A DNA stretch of 11,248 bases from Paraglomus occultum (GCA_910592205.1 CAJVPJ010001233.1:1-11248), one strand, 5' to 3'; numbered from the stretch's first letter, positions 1-8,076 are shown. Notes: generated by a model from the letters alone, not told the origin. Numbers and translations are program-made.

Positions 1-212
1 GGAGGATATACTTCGGCGTAGCGCAAGTAAGAAACCGTAATGGTGCAAATCACTGTGATTACCTGCCGACGAACTCACCCAACCATATTTTGTCCTTCAA
101 TACTTTCTGTAAAGTATTTTATGAGTCAAAAGAGAAGTTTTTAGACGCTTGTAATTTATTTAACGTAGTTTTAAAAGTGGATCAAAACACAGAATCAGCA
201 TTTTACCTGGGG
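1..212 (+). CDS. Exon a (partial at window edge)
   Basis: The frame is open from position 3 and encodes residues 1-70 of the visible protein. The donor is CTGGGG|GTAATT at 213, leaving phase 0. Read past that donor, the frame runs only to TAG after 374 and becomes hydrophobic and non-repetitive, which fits intron sequence. The segment around residues 45-70 (KFLDACNLFNVVLK and following) has the Ala/Leu/aromatic spacing of a TPR helix pair. The true exon start may lie upstream of the window. Confidence 0.7.
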
Positions 213-2160
213 GTAATTAAATTTAGTATGGCTGTTATATGGACTGTTGTCGATATCTCTTATCAACTTTTTTATTTTCACATAATAAAGATACACGCGG
301 CTGAACTTACTATTAGGTGCGAAGATCGACAGGCTCTGCCAGTGAATAATCCATATCGGATACTATTAGGTTAGTCAATATTGCTTATTCATTCTTTGGC
401 ATCAGTCGTTCGACTTACGACCTATGGGTGGAGTGTTAACTCAATCGACTCCCCAATAAAACAATGAATCACCTACTCTTACTTACTTGAACGTTCGGTT
501 TCTTTCCAAAGCAACACAGTTTCTTCCGTTTATACTACGGCGGAAAATCACAGTGTATGACAACGACTCTCCGACCACAACGATCACACCAACAACTTCT
601 TCGGTATCCAACGTACGAATAACCGCAAAACATTCCAAGTCAGTCAGTGCATCTACACAAACTGCCAAAACATATGCATCCAAGAAACGGACAGACAATC
701 GAGTACAGTTCAAGCAACTTGTCTCGTGGCTCTATCGCACACAAAGTTATTACCTGGCAGTGAAGGAGTGGAGGTCATTATTTGAAGTATCTCTAGAGGT
801 GTTGAGCAAGTGTGGGTATCTGAAACTGGAAAGGTAAACAGATCATATCAACACGATCATTTATGCGTTACCACCAAGATCGTATATACCGCTTGTATAT
901 GTTGTACCTCAGTTGGGAACCTGTCTCAGTTCTGGACTGAGATAACTGAGTTCTGGACTAAGTGTCTGGGTTCTAGACTGAGACAACTGAGTTCTGGACT
1001 GAGTGACTGGGTTCTGAACTGAGACAGGTCCTGAACTCAGACACAACATATATACCGATTGATTCCGGTCCTCCGTTTCCAAAGTGACAATCCATTAACT
1101 ATCTATCAATACCGCTACTCTTGCACAGTTCAGCAGCGATCAGGGTAGTAGATCTTTTTGATCAGCCACTCAAGTTTGCCGAAAAACTTTTCGATCTCAT
1201 CACTCGAAAGAAATTCGCAGACAAGCGCCAGTCAGCCATTGCCATTTCCATTGGGGTCGCATGCTTTATTTATCATTGTTTCGAATATTACGAACGTGTT
1301 TTTGGAGACAAGTCTAGATCCGATGACGGTAATGCGGATGATGATGTTTTATAAAGACATTCGTTCAGAGATTCCTATCGCGAGAGCAAAACTAATGTGT
1401 AAAATATATTTCCATGTTGAATAGGGAACAGTACCTGTCCGATACCGGCAACTGGAAACGAGTCCAATAGATTAATACTGACTCCCATCATGCAGTCTAC
1501 TGCTTCATATCATGCATCAAAACTAGGGTCAGATGCTGCGACTGCAAAGAACATTAACACGTTTCCGAATCAGACAAGGAGCACCAAGAAGAATGCTGTT
1601 AGAAAAGACAGCTCGTATCCACAACGAACAAAAAAAAGAAAAATCCGTCAATCGAATAGCTGTGAACGTTATGATGTTATGAAAGTTAGCAATCTTCTTA
1701 TATCCGAAGAGGTTCCGCAACAAGCTGATGACGTGAGTGATAATTCTGATGATGATAGCGTCTCGCTAGCGCAAGAAGCAGAGGATGCGGATAGCCAAGA
1801 AGGTATATTGGTTAATTTTTGATGTTAGTGCGAGTCTTGGTTGCCAAATGTTTTAATGCATTACAACGGATATCTAGTGAACGATGACATAGCCAGCGAA
1901 GCTATACTATATTTGGAAATAGCTGGCGATTGCTGGATACGGTTAAAAAAAATGATTGACAACGCCAACAGTGATGTGGAACAAGGTAGGGCATATTTTT
2001 TTTCCCTCCCAAACGTGACTTTGTGAGAATGCTTATGATTAAACCTTGCTATGTGAATCTATTTGTAGAATTAAGTAGACTAATCGAAATATGGAAGCTT
2101 CCTCTCGATTTGTCGAACGCATTATCATTACTAGTAGAAAAATTGCGTCAGCAGAAATAA
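1..2160 (+). CDS. 3' part of a six-exon gene, helical protein with TPR-like segment, family not recognised
   Basis: Exons 3-212, 520-833, 1129-1328, 1425-1732, 1829-1985 and 2069-2160 (the first two bases finish a codon begun outside) join in phases 0, 2, 1, 0 and 1 into 426 residues ending in TAA. Every intron starts GT and ends AG. The 5' end lies outside the window. Residues 45-70 look like half of a TPR-type helical repeat. Residues 87-100 are Thr/Ser-rich. Residues 132-174 and 179-233 are helix-rich with many aromatics, and 210-226 are hydrophobic. Residues 309-316 (RTKKRKIR) form a basic, nuclear-import-like cluster. Residues 345-426 form a predicted helical C-terminal domain. The layout suggests a nuclear scaffold or complex subunit, but that is inference. 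From memory, the first exon faintly resembles the TPR-like region of TAF1A; this is too weak to assign. The joined frame and clean splice phases make a real gene likely. Confidence 0.8.
213..519 (+). other. Intron 1 (307 bases)
   Basis: The intron runs from GTAATT to AACACAG. A TTTCTTTCC pyrimidine run lies about 12 bases before the acceptor. An earlier AG at 510-511 gives the wrong phase, so 519 is preferred. I see no repeat or other gene inside; a small extra exon cannot be excluded. Confidence 0.6.
520..833 (+). CDS. Exon b
   Basis: This exon encodes residues 71-174 plus two bases of codon 175. It begins with a short hydrophobic/basic stretch (FLPFILRRK) and continues with a Thr/Ser/Pro linker at 87-100. 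A basic Ser/Lys segment follows, then aromatic-rich helices from residue 132 (LVSWLYR, AVKEWRSLFE). The donor is GGAAAG|GTAAAC, close to consensus, and removes an in-frame TAA at 835. The minus-strand frame through the same bases is a shadow. Confidence 0.75.
896..1052. mobile_element. Foldback/MITE-like element, copy 1 (157 bp)
   Basis: The ends TATATGTTGT and ACAACATATA are perfect inverted repeats of 10 bp. Extended to 41 bp, the two arms match at 33 positions, including an uninterrupted ACCTGTCTCAGTTC. The interior is about five tandem units of about 20-21 bp around CTGAGTTCTGGACTGAG. Alternate units are more alike, giving a 41-bp higher-order period. Each unit is itself a small palindrome (CTCAGT...ACTGAG). 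There is no coding capacity. A 9-bp direct repeat TATATACCG flanks the element at 883-891 and 1049-1057. It overlaps the right arm, so it may be a target-site duplication or a coincidence. Confidence 0.8.
938..1030. repeat. Internal tandem repeat of about 20-21 bp within foldback copy 1
   Basis: Successive units begin CTGAG or CTGGG, contain GTTCTGGAC, GTTCTAGAC or GTTCTGAAC, and end GAGATAA, AAGTGT, GAGACAA, GAGTGA or GAGACAGG. The pair starting CTGAG/CTGGG repeats as a 41-bp block, the sign of a higher-order duplication after the units diverged. Confidence 0.75.
1129..1328 (+). CDS. Exon c
   Basis: This exon encodes residues 175-242 (both end codons split). It contains helical segments VVDLFDQPLKFAEKLFDLI and a hydrophobic run at residues 210-226 (SAIAISIGVACFIYHCF). 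That run is long enough for one membrane span, but the flanking aromatics suggest a buried helix instead. The donor is GACG|GTAATG at 1329. Reading on would reach TAA at 1352 after a short Asp-rich tail, so an intron-retained short isoform is possible. Confidence 0.7.
1425..1732 (+). CDS. Exon d
   Basis: This exon encodes residues 242-344. It is low in hydrophobic residues: a Ser/Thr/Asn/Lys-rich, probably disordered linker. The basic cluster RTKKRKIRQ (codons from 1625) resembles a classical nuclear localisation signal. The chosen start after ATTTCCATGTTGAATAG restores the frame; AG sites at 1470 and 1495 do not fit the phase. The donor is GAC|GTGAGT, a strong site. A second donor, AAG|GTATAT at 1803, would extend the exon by 70 bases. 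Confidence 0.65.
1733..1828 (+). other. Intron 4 (96 bases), overlapping possible alternative coding segment
   Basis: Donor GTGAGT; acceptor after GGTTAATTTTTGATGTTAG. The first 69 bases remain open in the exon d frame and encode 23 residues, nine of them Asp/Glu and five Ser. That looks like genuine acidic coding sequence rather than intron. The alternative donor at 1803 pairs in phase with an acceptor ATATCTAG ending at 1877. Confidence 0.55.
1829..1985 (+). CDS. Exon e
   Basis: This exon encodes residues 345-396 plus the first base of codon 397. It starts CESWLPNVLMHYNGYL and continues through amphipathic helices (ASEAILYLEIAGDCWIRLKKMI). The donor CAAG|GTAGGG has an acceptable context. 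If the alternative acceptor at 1877 is used, the first 16 residues are lost and the rest is unchanged. Confidence 0.7.
2069..2160 (+). CDS. Exon f (last coding exon)
   Basis: The acceptor CTATTTGTAG|AATTAAG at 2068 is followed by 29 residues in phase (ELSRLIEIWKLPLDLSNALS and a Leu/Lys-rich end) and TAA. The Leu/Ile spacing continues the helical C-terminal domain of exon e. That continuity across an 83-base intron is strong support for the join. Confidence 0.8.
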
Positions 2161-2199
2161 AATTAAAAAAAGAAAAAAAGAAAAAGAAAAAGAAAGCAT
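2161..2199. repeat. A/G homopurine tract
   Basis: A run of A-runs interrupted by single Gs directly follows the stop codon, with only two Ts at its start. It looks like a microsatellite and lies in the 3'UTR. Confidence 0.8.
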
Positions 2200-2360
2200 A
2201 CAAATACAGCATGCGACAAAAAAAACTTGACTATTTGCGGGAAAATTTAATCTTTAATTAAAATCTGTAATTAGTCGTTTGTTACGCGTCTTGAATAATA
2301 AAAACATAACAAATTGTACTGTCAAATGACACGAATAAAAAGGTGGATTGATAGATGTCC
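2161..2360 (+). promoter_or_regulatory. 3'UTR with purine tract and polyadenylation signals
   Basis: AATAAA occurs at 2156-2161 (overlapping the stop), 2297-2302 and 2334-2339. The last is followed by a G/T-rich stretch (GGTGGATTGATAGATGT), the usual downstream element. Cleavage near 2355-2360 is therefore most likely, giving a 3'UTR of about 200 bases. Confidence 0.55.
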
Positions 2361-3560
2361 ATAATCTTTTTTATCCAACAAAACCAGCTCTCCAAATAGC
2401 CATCAGCTTTAAAACTACAAGCAACGTATAAACTTTATGAAAATGAATGGCGATGGCCCTTTTAAAGTAAACAAAGAGTTTATACGCGCGACGAACAGTT
2501 ATCCTTCAAGATGATTACAATGGCGAATAACCCGGCGACATGATTTCATTCTCATTCTAACGAGAACTTGCTGCATTCTTGTACGTTTTGGCATCAGAAA
2601 AGCAATAATCTGGGTAATGCGACAAGATACGTTATCAGGGTGTTTGTCTTTTTTATTATCATGTTTCATAAGCATTTCTGTAAAATAGCATTGTAGCCGC
2701 AGTCATGCTGAAATCAAGAAAACAATTACTGCAAAGTTTAAATCACTAGTTTCTTGTTGCAAATAACAATCTATCCATATAATTTTTTACATAATTTCGT
2801 GTTCTTTACTTGGCATAACTAAGGCAGACCTCTAAAACTGCGGTTTTTATAACGGAATTCTCGAATATAATTGAATTATTGGTCATGTGCATTTAAATTT
2901 AATTTTTTAATTCATTAATTCGTTATAATTATACTGTGTACTATGAAAGTTTGACGATTTATCTTACTATTACTCAAATGCTAAACCATTAAAATGATAA
3001 AAGTTCAGTTTCATTAATAAACCCCCAGACTTTGATTATCGTAATGCTATTGGCCAACGAATTCTCCTTTCACATGCTATTTCGACGGGTAGCAGGAAAT
3101 AACAATAATAATAATAAGTATGCTATGTAAGTTTGTCCTCAGACTGTGTATTAAACGCCAATAACCACACATGTGCTTCTATCTTTATATGTTTAAAAGC
3201 TGCAGGTTTCTTGTTAAAGACACGTTAAATTCAAATTCGATTGCAAAATATATCATGTCGCAATCTGACATCTTATGCTTTACAAACGGTTTACTTGACT
3301 TTTATTTGTTTTAACTTTATTGCCGCAATATACTTTGCATGTTAAAGGTGGTAGTAGTAAAAAAGGATTAAGTCAGTTTCCCAGAGAATATAAATGATTG
3401 GCAGGACGGAGAGATTATTATGCATATGAAAAATTAACGGGTATGACTATGCACGTAATATTGTAGAGTACGATGTACAGTGTTATAGACGCTAGTAGCG
3501 TAAAGTGAGAATATGTTAGTCATAACCATTAATATAATTGTCAAAATATAAAAAAAAATT
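2361..3560. other. Intergenic (or long intron), no gene supported
   Basis: AT-rich, with stops in all frames. A 25-codon ATG frame lies at 2437-2514 (MKMNGDGPFKVNKEF at its start), with a possible donor AAA|GTAAAC at 2467. It is too short to call a gene. An (AAT)n microsatellite lies at 3104-3117. Confidence 0.5.
3104..3117. repeat. (AAT)n microsatellite
   Basis: Short perfect trinucleotide array. It is followed by GTATGCTATGTAA, which recurs exactly at 7128-7140, also next to an AAT array. Confidence 0.8.
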
Positions 3561-3800
3561 GGGTCAAGCTGTATGTAACGTAAGAGAAGGGAGAGTGGAA
3601 AGGAATTATTAAAATGCCGGCCAATTGATGTTCACATAGACGAAGAAAAGATTACCAACAAGTGTTTCATCGGCAATGCAGATGGTAACACTATAATAAT
3701 AACAGACGTGGCGTAATGTGCATTCACACTTATTTCTATAGTAATAAGTATGCCAGGGGCACGTTTGCACCGGATGGGACCTTCACCATGTAAATGACTG
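3561..3800. other. Less AT-rich patch with overlapping open frames on both strands
   Basis: The plus frame 3579-3716 is open for 45 codons without Met. Its sequence looks protein-like (DVHIDEEKITNKCFIGNADG) and it ends in TAA. A minus frame across about 3627-3800 is also open. Neither has a convincing acceptor or start. It could be a decayed exon or retro-copy, or just local base composition. Confidence 0.25.
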
Positions 3801-5240
3801 GGCACTGACTATTCAATTATCTGTGTTTTTTTATTCAGCCGTATTAATACTAGCACTAATGCCCCAGTTTTCTCTCACACCCATGTTCCGTCCCCAGGCA
3901 ACAGATGAACCACTCTCACAATCCCATAGTAATAGTAATAATAAATAGACTATTGACCTACATGTTGTATATCAAGGAAGTCTTCAGTCGTCAATTATAC
4001 GTTGTTACTCTAAGCTTATAACTCGAGTATATCCACCGCCCTATTTTTCTTTAACCTCTTCGTCGTAGTCATAATTTATTTTCTCTAAAACGATTCCTTA
4101 AATAAATCGTTCTTCACTTCCTATATCCTTAATGCATGATAATGTTAAACTGATGATACTATTTACATTGGGGCTCGGCAAATAAGCCCTGTCATTATCG
4201 TTATGCAAATGTCGAATAGCGAATACAAATGAAGGAAATTTAAGGGTTTCGAAACAATTTATAGCGGAACATATCTTTATTTTATTCGAACGTCCGAGCT
4301 GACTTCCAATTACAGGAGTGATATACAAAAAAGGAAAAGAATTGTTTCACATTTCATTGTGGCGCTAAAACCTTCAATGTGCGGGTGCATGATGACATCA
4401 TGTTGCATAACGTACCCACGTCAAAGTTGCGTTGGGAAGAAAACTGTGTTAAAGAGTTTTTGAACAAATAAACTTATGGACATACTCTGTGTATCATCAA
4501 ACTGTTAAATCGATGTATTCAAATCTTATCATTGCAATATTACGGTTGCCTTAAAAGTAAAACTTAACCATAGCGGGTATGTCGTTGCCAGCCAGTAATA
4601 ATCTTACCATATTATTATCCAAGATGAGAAATAATATGAGATATTTCCATTTTAACTGTCATTGAGGTCTTCGTATGTAGTACCTGCATAATTTATATGA
4701 CTTAACGATTTTGTGACTACAACATACATTAACGTAAGGCAAGCTTGATATCTGTAAGGCAAGCAATCAGTAAATAAGTCGTTCTACTTTGGTTTAAAAG
4801 CTGTCAATGACACTTGCTGAGTATCATATTGATCTATTTTTAGTTATTGACATTTCTTATTAACATTAATCTATATATGAATATGATTTACCCTCCAAAG
4901 GTAACACAAAATACATTAATTTTACATTGATTAGCTATTTTTAACGAACGGTAAACTTAATCCAAGGATTTGTCCAATTTTGTTGCTCTGTTGAAATCAA
5001 ATATGCCATCAAAAATAACTTGTTCGATAAAATTCGGTTGGGGAATGATGGGGAAATAAATTCTTTGTCAAACGACATAATATTAAGCAAGGCATGTTGT
5101 GGATAATGCATAAATGTAAAGTGTTTATTATTATGCCTGTTGGTTCTATAAACAAATAGCCTCTCAGACAGATCTCATTCTTTCAACTGTGGGAGATAAT
5201 TGGTGCTTTGGAATGTAGATCAAGTCAAGTGAATATTGCA
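3801..5240. other. Intergenic, weak signals only
   Basis: AT-rich. A strong 3' splice-site-like pyrimidine stretch ends TCCCCAG at 3897 and is followed by 16 open codons to TAG at 3946. A 15-bp perfect palindrome lies at 4388-4402 and a 20-bp tandem duplication at 4734-4764. The minus-strand frame at 4098-4328 shows no recognisable motif. No gene is called. Confidence 0.45.
4734..4764. repeat. Tandem duplication with 20-bp period
   Basis: GTAAGGCAAGC occurs at 4734-4744 and again at 4754-4764, exactly 20 bases apart, with unrelated bases between. It is a small local duplication or a paired protein-binding site. Confidence 0.65.
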
Positions 5241-5241
5241 G

Positions 5242-5301
5242 CAATTTAAGGAAGAGCTCCAGATGTCAGTGCATGATGTGATAACGATCATCAGCAAGTG
5301 A
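5242..5301 (+). other. Possible small exon, helix-like
   Basis: After ATATTGCAG the frame is open for 19 codons, starting QFKEELQMSVHDVITIIS, with a donor-like AGCAA|GTGAGA just before the TGA. The residues would make an amphipathic helix. Length alone cannot separate it from chance. Confidence 0.15.
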
Positions 5302-7094
5302 GACCCACCCACCAACAAACGGTCGGTCACAAACCGGAAAATTTACTCACAATAGTCAAGAACACCAAGTGGTTGATACGTATTGGTAACACCAATTATC
5401 TCTGAGAAGTCTTAAACTAGTTTACCATCAATGAGAGAACAAGAATTTAAAAAATCTATATCAAACGGTTAACTTTTTATAGTTAGACCGTCATTTCATA
5501 ATACAGCTTCGATACAGGTTGCGCTAGGCCAAGTTTTGATAAAACGCCGCCACACTTTGACAGAGTCACTTGAGGTTCCCGCCGTCATTCAACCACGTAG
5601 TGATTTCTATTTTAACCAAAGCCGTCAATACAAACTGTTTAGCCTTAAATTTCGGTTTATACATAACCTTTTACTAAATGTTTGGATTTGGGTTAAGGAA
5701 GCCACTATGCTTCATGCTCTAATTTAAATAAGCTCGTCTTTCGTCGTCCAAAATTGCTTCAGGAATAATTTCAAGTTGAATCGTGTGTTTAGTAAAATTG
5801 TAATATACGCAGCAGGCGAACATGTATAATGAGTGAACATCTCCTGATCCGTATCATTAACACATGGCTGTTGACCACGGGACACAACATTAAGTTGCGC
5901 CCCCAATTCAGCCCTATTATTATAATAATTATAATTACTTAATATGTTTGCGCAAATCCCGTTCGTTTTAGCCCGAAAAGCGACCCAGGTCCGAATAAAT
6001 ATAAATTAATTTAATGTTTAACAATAATAACGCAAAAGTAATGGTAGCGGCCAATAGTCGAGAAAGTTGCAATTTTAGGAACTTAATATGTACACACTTG
6101 TTATTGTTATTTTCGTTGCACGTTTGGGCGTCTCTGTTGTATTACTTGCCCCGCTACACCAGACTGAATATGATTGGCTATGAATTATCAGCTCATGTGT
6201 ACGAAGTGTGTCAGCGCATTTAACTTTAAGTTTAGCTACGCAATTAACAACGTGACGAGATTATTGATATAGGAAGGGATGCATTTACTAATTTCACGTG
6301 ATATTGGTAACTGTGAACGACTACTATGTGACAGTCATGGTTTATAATAAGTCTTGTTGTCGCAGCAGAATGATTCGTTACTTGAATTAAGACAATGATG
6401 TAGGATTAGTTAAATAATTAATAATGTACCGGGTCTGTTAAAAAATGATATTTTGCTGAATGATGTAAAACGTATACAGTACACGAAAAAATTTTTGGAA
6501 TAACGTTTTTGTTACTGATGTAACAAGAAATAGTCAGAAGGCATAAAATTTACAGATGTGCTCTTACACTATAAAACGAAATGATTTATTTATAGCTATT
6601 TTTTCAATCTTGACGGCATGCGTTTGAATCAAATCAAAATAAGTGCTTTTTTCTAAAAAATTTTATGTTTGAGTTTTTTAATATATTATAGGCATTATGG
6701 TTCACTCTATAGATTTGCGACCTTTGGAAAGAAATAAAAGTTAATTTAGTGTATAGCGTATCATACTGGCCACTATTTTGCCCACAGCGTAGCTTGTAGT
6801 CAGTCAATCAAAACTTGTCGTGTATTTTTAACCAAACAAAGATATAAATAAATAGACAAATGATGCACGTTACAAGCTGAATGGCCGAATCTTTATCGCT
6901 GTAAGTGCATGAAAATAGAATGCACAAAACTTATTTTAATTTGACGCGTATTTTGGAAAAAATAGTATTTATTCAAAAACCTTTTTCGCGCACTATATAC
7001 GTTTCCGATTGATCTCAGACCCTCATATAAATATTTACTCAAAGCCCAAATTTAATTATACACAGTTCTACGAAAGTTTACTAATAAAGCATCT
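5302..7094. other. Intergenic, no gene supported
   Basis: Between 5520 and 5910 the sequence is less AT-rich. Moderate open frames are present on plus (5536-5727) and minus (5724-5906), with no recognisable domain and no supporting splice or start signals. The 69-codon plus frame at 6014-6223 starts with an Asn run and lacks motifs. The remainder is AT-rich with nothing I can name. Confidence 0.45.
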
Positions 7095-7255
7095 GAAAAA
7101 GTTTTTGCCAGAATTTCCCTTGCGCATGTATGCTATGTAAATAATAATAACGACAACAACAACAACAACTATTCTTTGCATAATCGAAGTTAATTGAAAA
7201 AGTCTTTTTTTTTGAAAATCTTTACTGTCTGTATGTACTATGTAAATTACGATAA
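7095..7255. repeat. Two diverged copies of a roughly 60-bp sequence, plus AAT/AAC microsatellites
   Basis: GAAAAAGT followed by a T-run, then CTATGTAAAT, occurs at 7095-7142 and 7196-7247, offset by about 101-105 bases. The middle parts are diverged. Between them lie (AAT)n at about 7140-7150 and (AAC)n at about 7153-7169. Confidence 0.45.
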
Positions 7256-7343
7256 TTTGTTATCGCATTAAAGAGCGAGCCGACGGAAGACTTGCCTCAA
7301 TTTGATACAAATAATATATTAACACAACATTTTTAACTAACAG

Positions 7344-7466
7344 GAATTAGAAGACGAATTAGTTATTACCAAAATTAATGAAAAACCCCTCCGTCAAAAA
7401 ATAGAAAATTTAGAGAAAAGCCACGCGTTAGAAAAAGAGGGAGAAATCATTTATCCAAAAATTTGA
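7344..7466 (+). other. Candidate terminal exon, coiled-coil-like
   Basis: After TTTTTAACTAACAG the frame is open in phase 0 for 40 codons to TGA. It reads ELEDELVITKINE, then LRQKIENLEKSHALEKEGE, with Leu/Ile at heptad-like positions and high Glu/Lys. The fold would be an alpha-helical coiled coil. No partner exon is certain and the family cannot be named from 40 residues. One extra base in the A-run just before the stop would join it to an open frame running to 7672, so a frameshifted pseudogene or sequence error is possible. Confidence 0.3.
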
Positions 7467-7966
7467 TCCATAAGCGAGGAATAAGAGAACAAGAAAGTCA
7501 AACATTTTTTACAAAAATATCCCGAATATTATCATCACCCAGTGTGAAATCTCTGCCCCATCCTCTGTCGGAGAAACCGTATAATCTCGGCTTGTGCGGC
7601 CTGTGGCGGGGCCGTAATAAGCGGAACAGTATGCACTATCTACAACTTCCAATGTTTATACAGAGCAGGTAGGAAAAAAACGAAAAAATTTCACGGACAA
7701 GAATTATACAAAACGCATTATCTCACACAAGAAAGGTAACAACTCAAGTTCTCACCAGATGGGGATTAAAGATAAACAAACAAGCCAGGATGGGCCGGTG
7801 ACCGAGGATTCAGTCGAGATGTGCGCCTCCTTTATTTTTTATCCAAACTTGCAAATAGTACTGAACTTAATTCTGCATTTTTCCCCAACACTTTTATTAA
7901 TTGACCTTACTGCGGAGCACCCAGCAAGATTTCCCCTCCCCCCGCCACACAGCCATTTTGACAAAG
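7467..7966. other. No gene called; less AT-rich stretch
   Basis: An open plus frame runs 7463-7672 and ends near a good donor-like CAGAGCAG|GTAGGA. Another covers 7759-8049 but runs into the foldback copy and shows no motif. A C-rich pyrimidine tract lies at about 7932-7944 (CCCCTCCCCCCG). I see no domain signature. Confidence 0.35.
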
Positions 7967-8076
7967 TTGTTGTGTTTGAGTTTGGGACCTGTCTCAGTTC
8001 TGAATCCGGTCACTCAGTCCAGAACTCAGTTGCCTCATTCCGGAACTGAGACAGATTCCCAACTGAGGCACAACAT
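7967..8076. mobile_element. Foldback/MITE-like element, copy 2 (about 110 bp)
   Basis: The left arm TGTTGTGTTTGAGTTTGGGA and the right arm, read in reverse complement (TGTTGTGCCTCAGTTGGGAA), are inverted repeats. Both continue into the C[CT]TGTCTCAGTTC..GAA/GGA core seen in copy 1. There are fewer internal units than in copy 1, including CACTCAGTCCAGAACTCAGTTG. No clear target-site duplication. Confidence 0.75.

Larger units (their letters stand above)
834..1128 (+). other. Intron 2 (295 bases) hosting a foldback element
   Basis: GTAAAC donor and CTACTCTTGCACAG acceptor. The phases join exactly (AG plus T gives Ser). More than half of the intron is the inverted-repeat element at 896-1052, so the intron was probably much shorter (about 140 bases) before the insertion. 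Confidence 0.75.

Noticed and set aside
487-713. Minus-strand open frame opposite exon b
   Set aside because: It is the shadow of the plus-strand exon, which has consistent splice phases and continues into further exons.
810-1022. Plus frame through the foldback element
   Set aside because: It is open only because the 20-bp units lack stops in that frame; the translated product is repeat-derived.
1529-1723. Minus-strand open frame opposite exon d
   Set aside because: Shadow frame; the plus strand carries the phase-consistent exon.
1829-1985. Direct splice from donor 1803 to acceptor 1828 (26-base intron)
   Set aside because: It is far shorter than the other introns and shifts the frame, giving a stop after 19 residues.
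2091-2249. ATG frame overlapping the last exon and the purine tract, giving a Lys-rich 52-residue product
   Set aside because: The length comes from the A/G tract, which contains no stops. The main frame has a clean splice join and stop.
4098-4328. Minus-strand 76-codon frame
   Set aside because: No motif, no splice or start support, and its length is not exceptional for 11 kb in six frames.
5536-5906. Adjacent plus and minus frames in a less AT-rich patch, suspected transposon fragment
   Set aside because: I checked by eye for transposase or reverse-transcriptase blocks on both strands and found none.
7140-7170. CRISPR-like or satellite array
   Set aside because: Only simple AAT and AAC microsatellites with no spacer structure.
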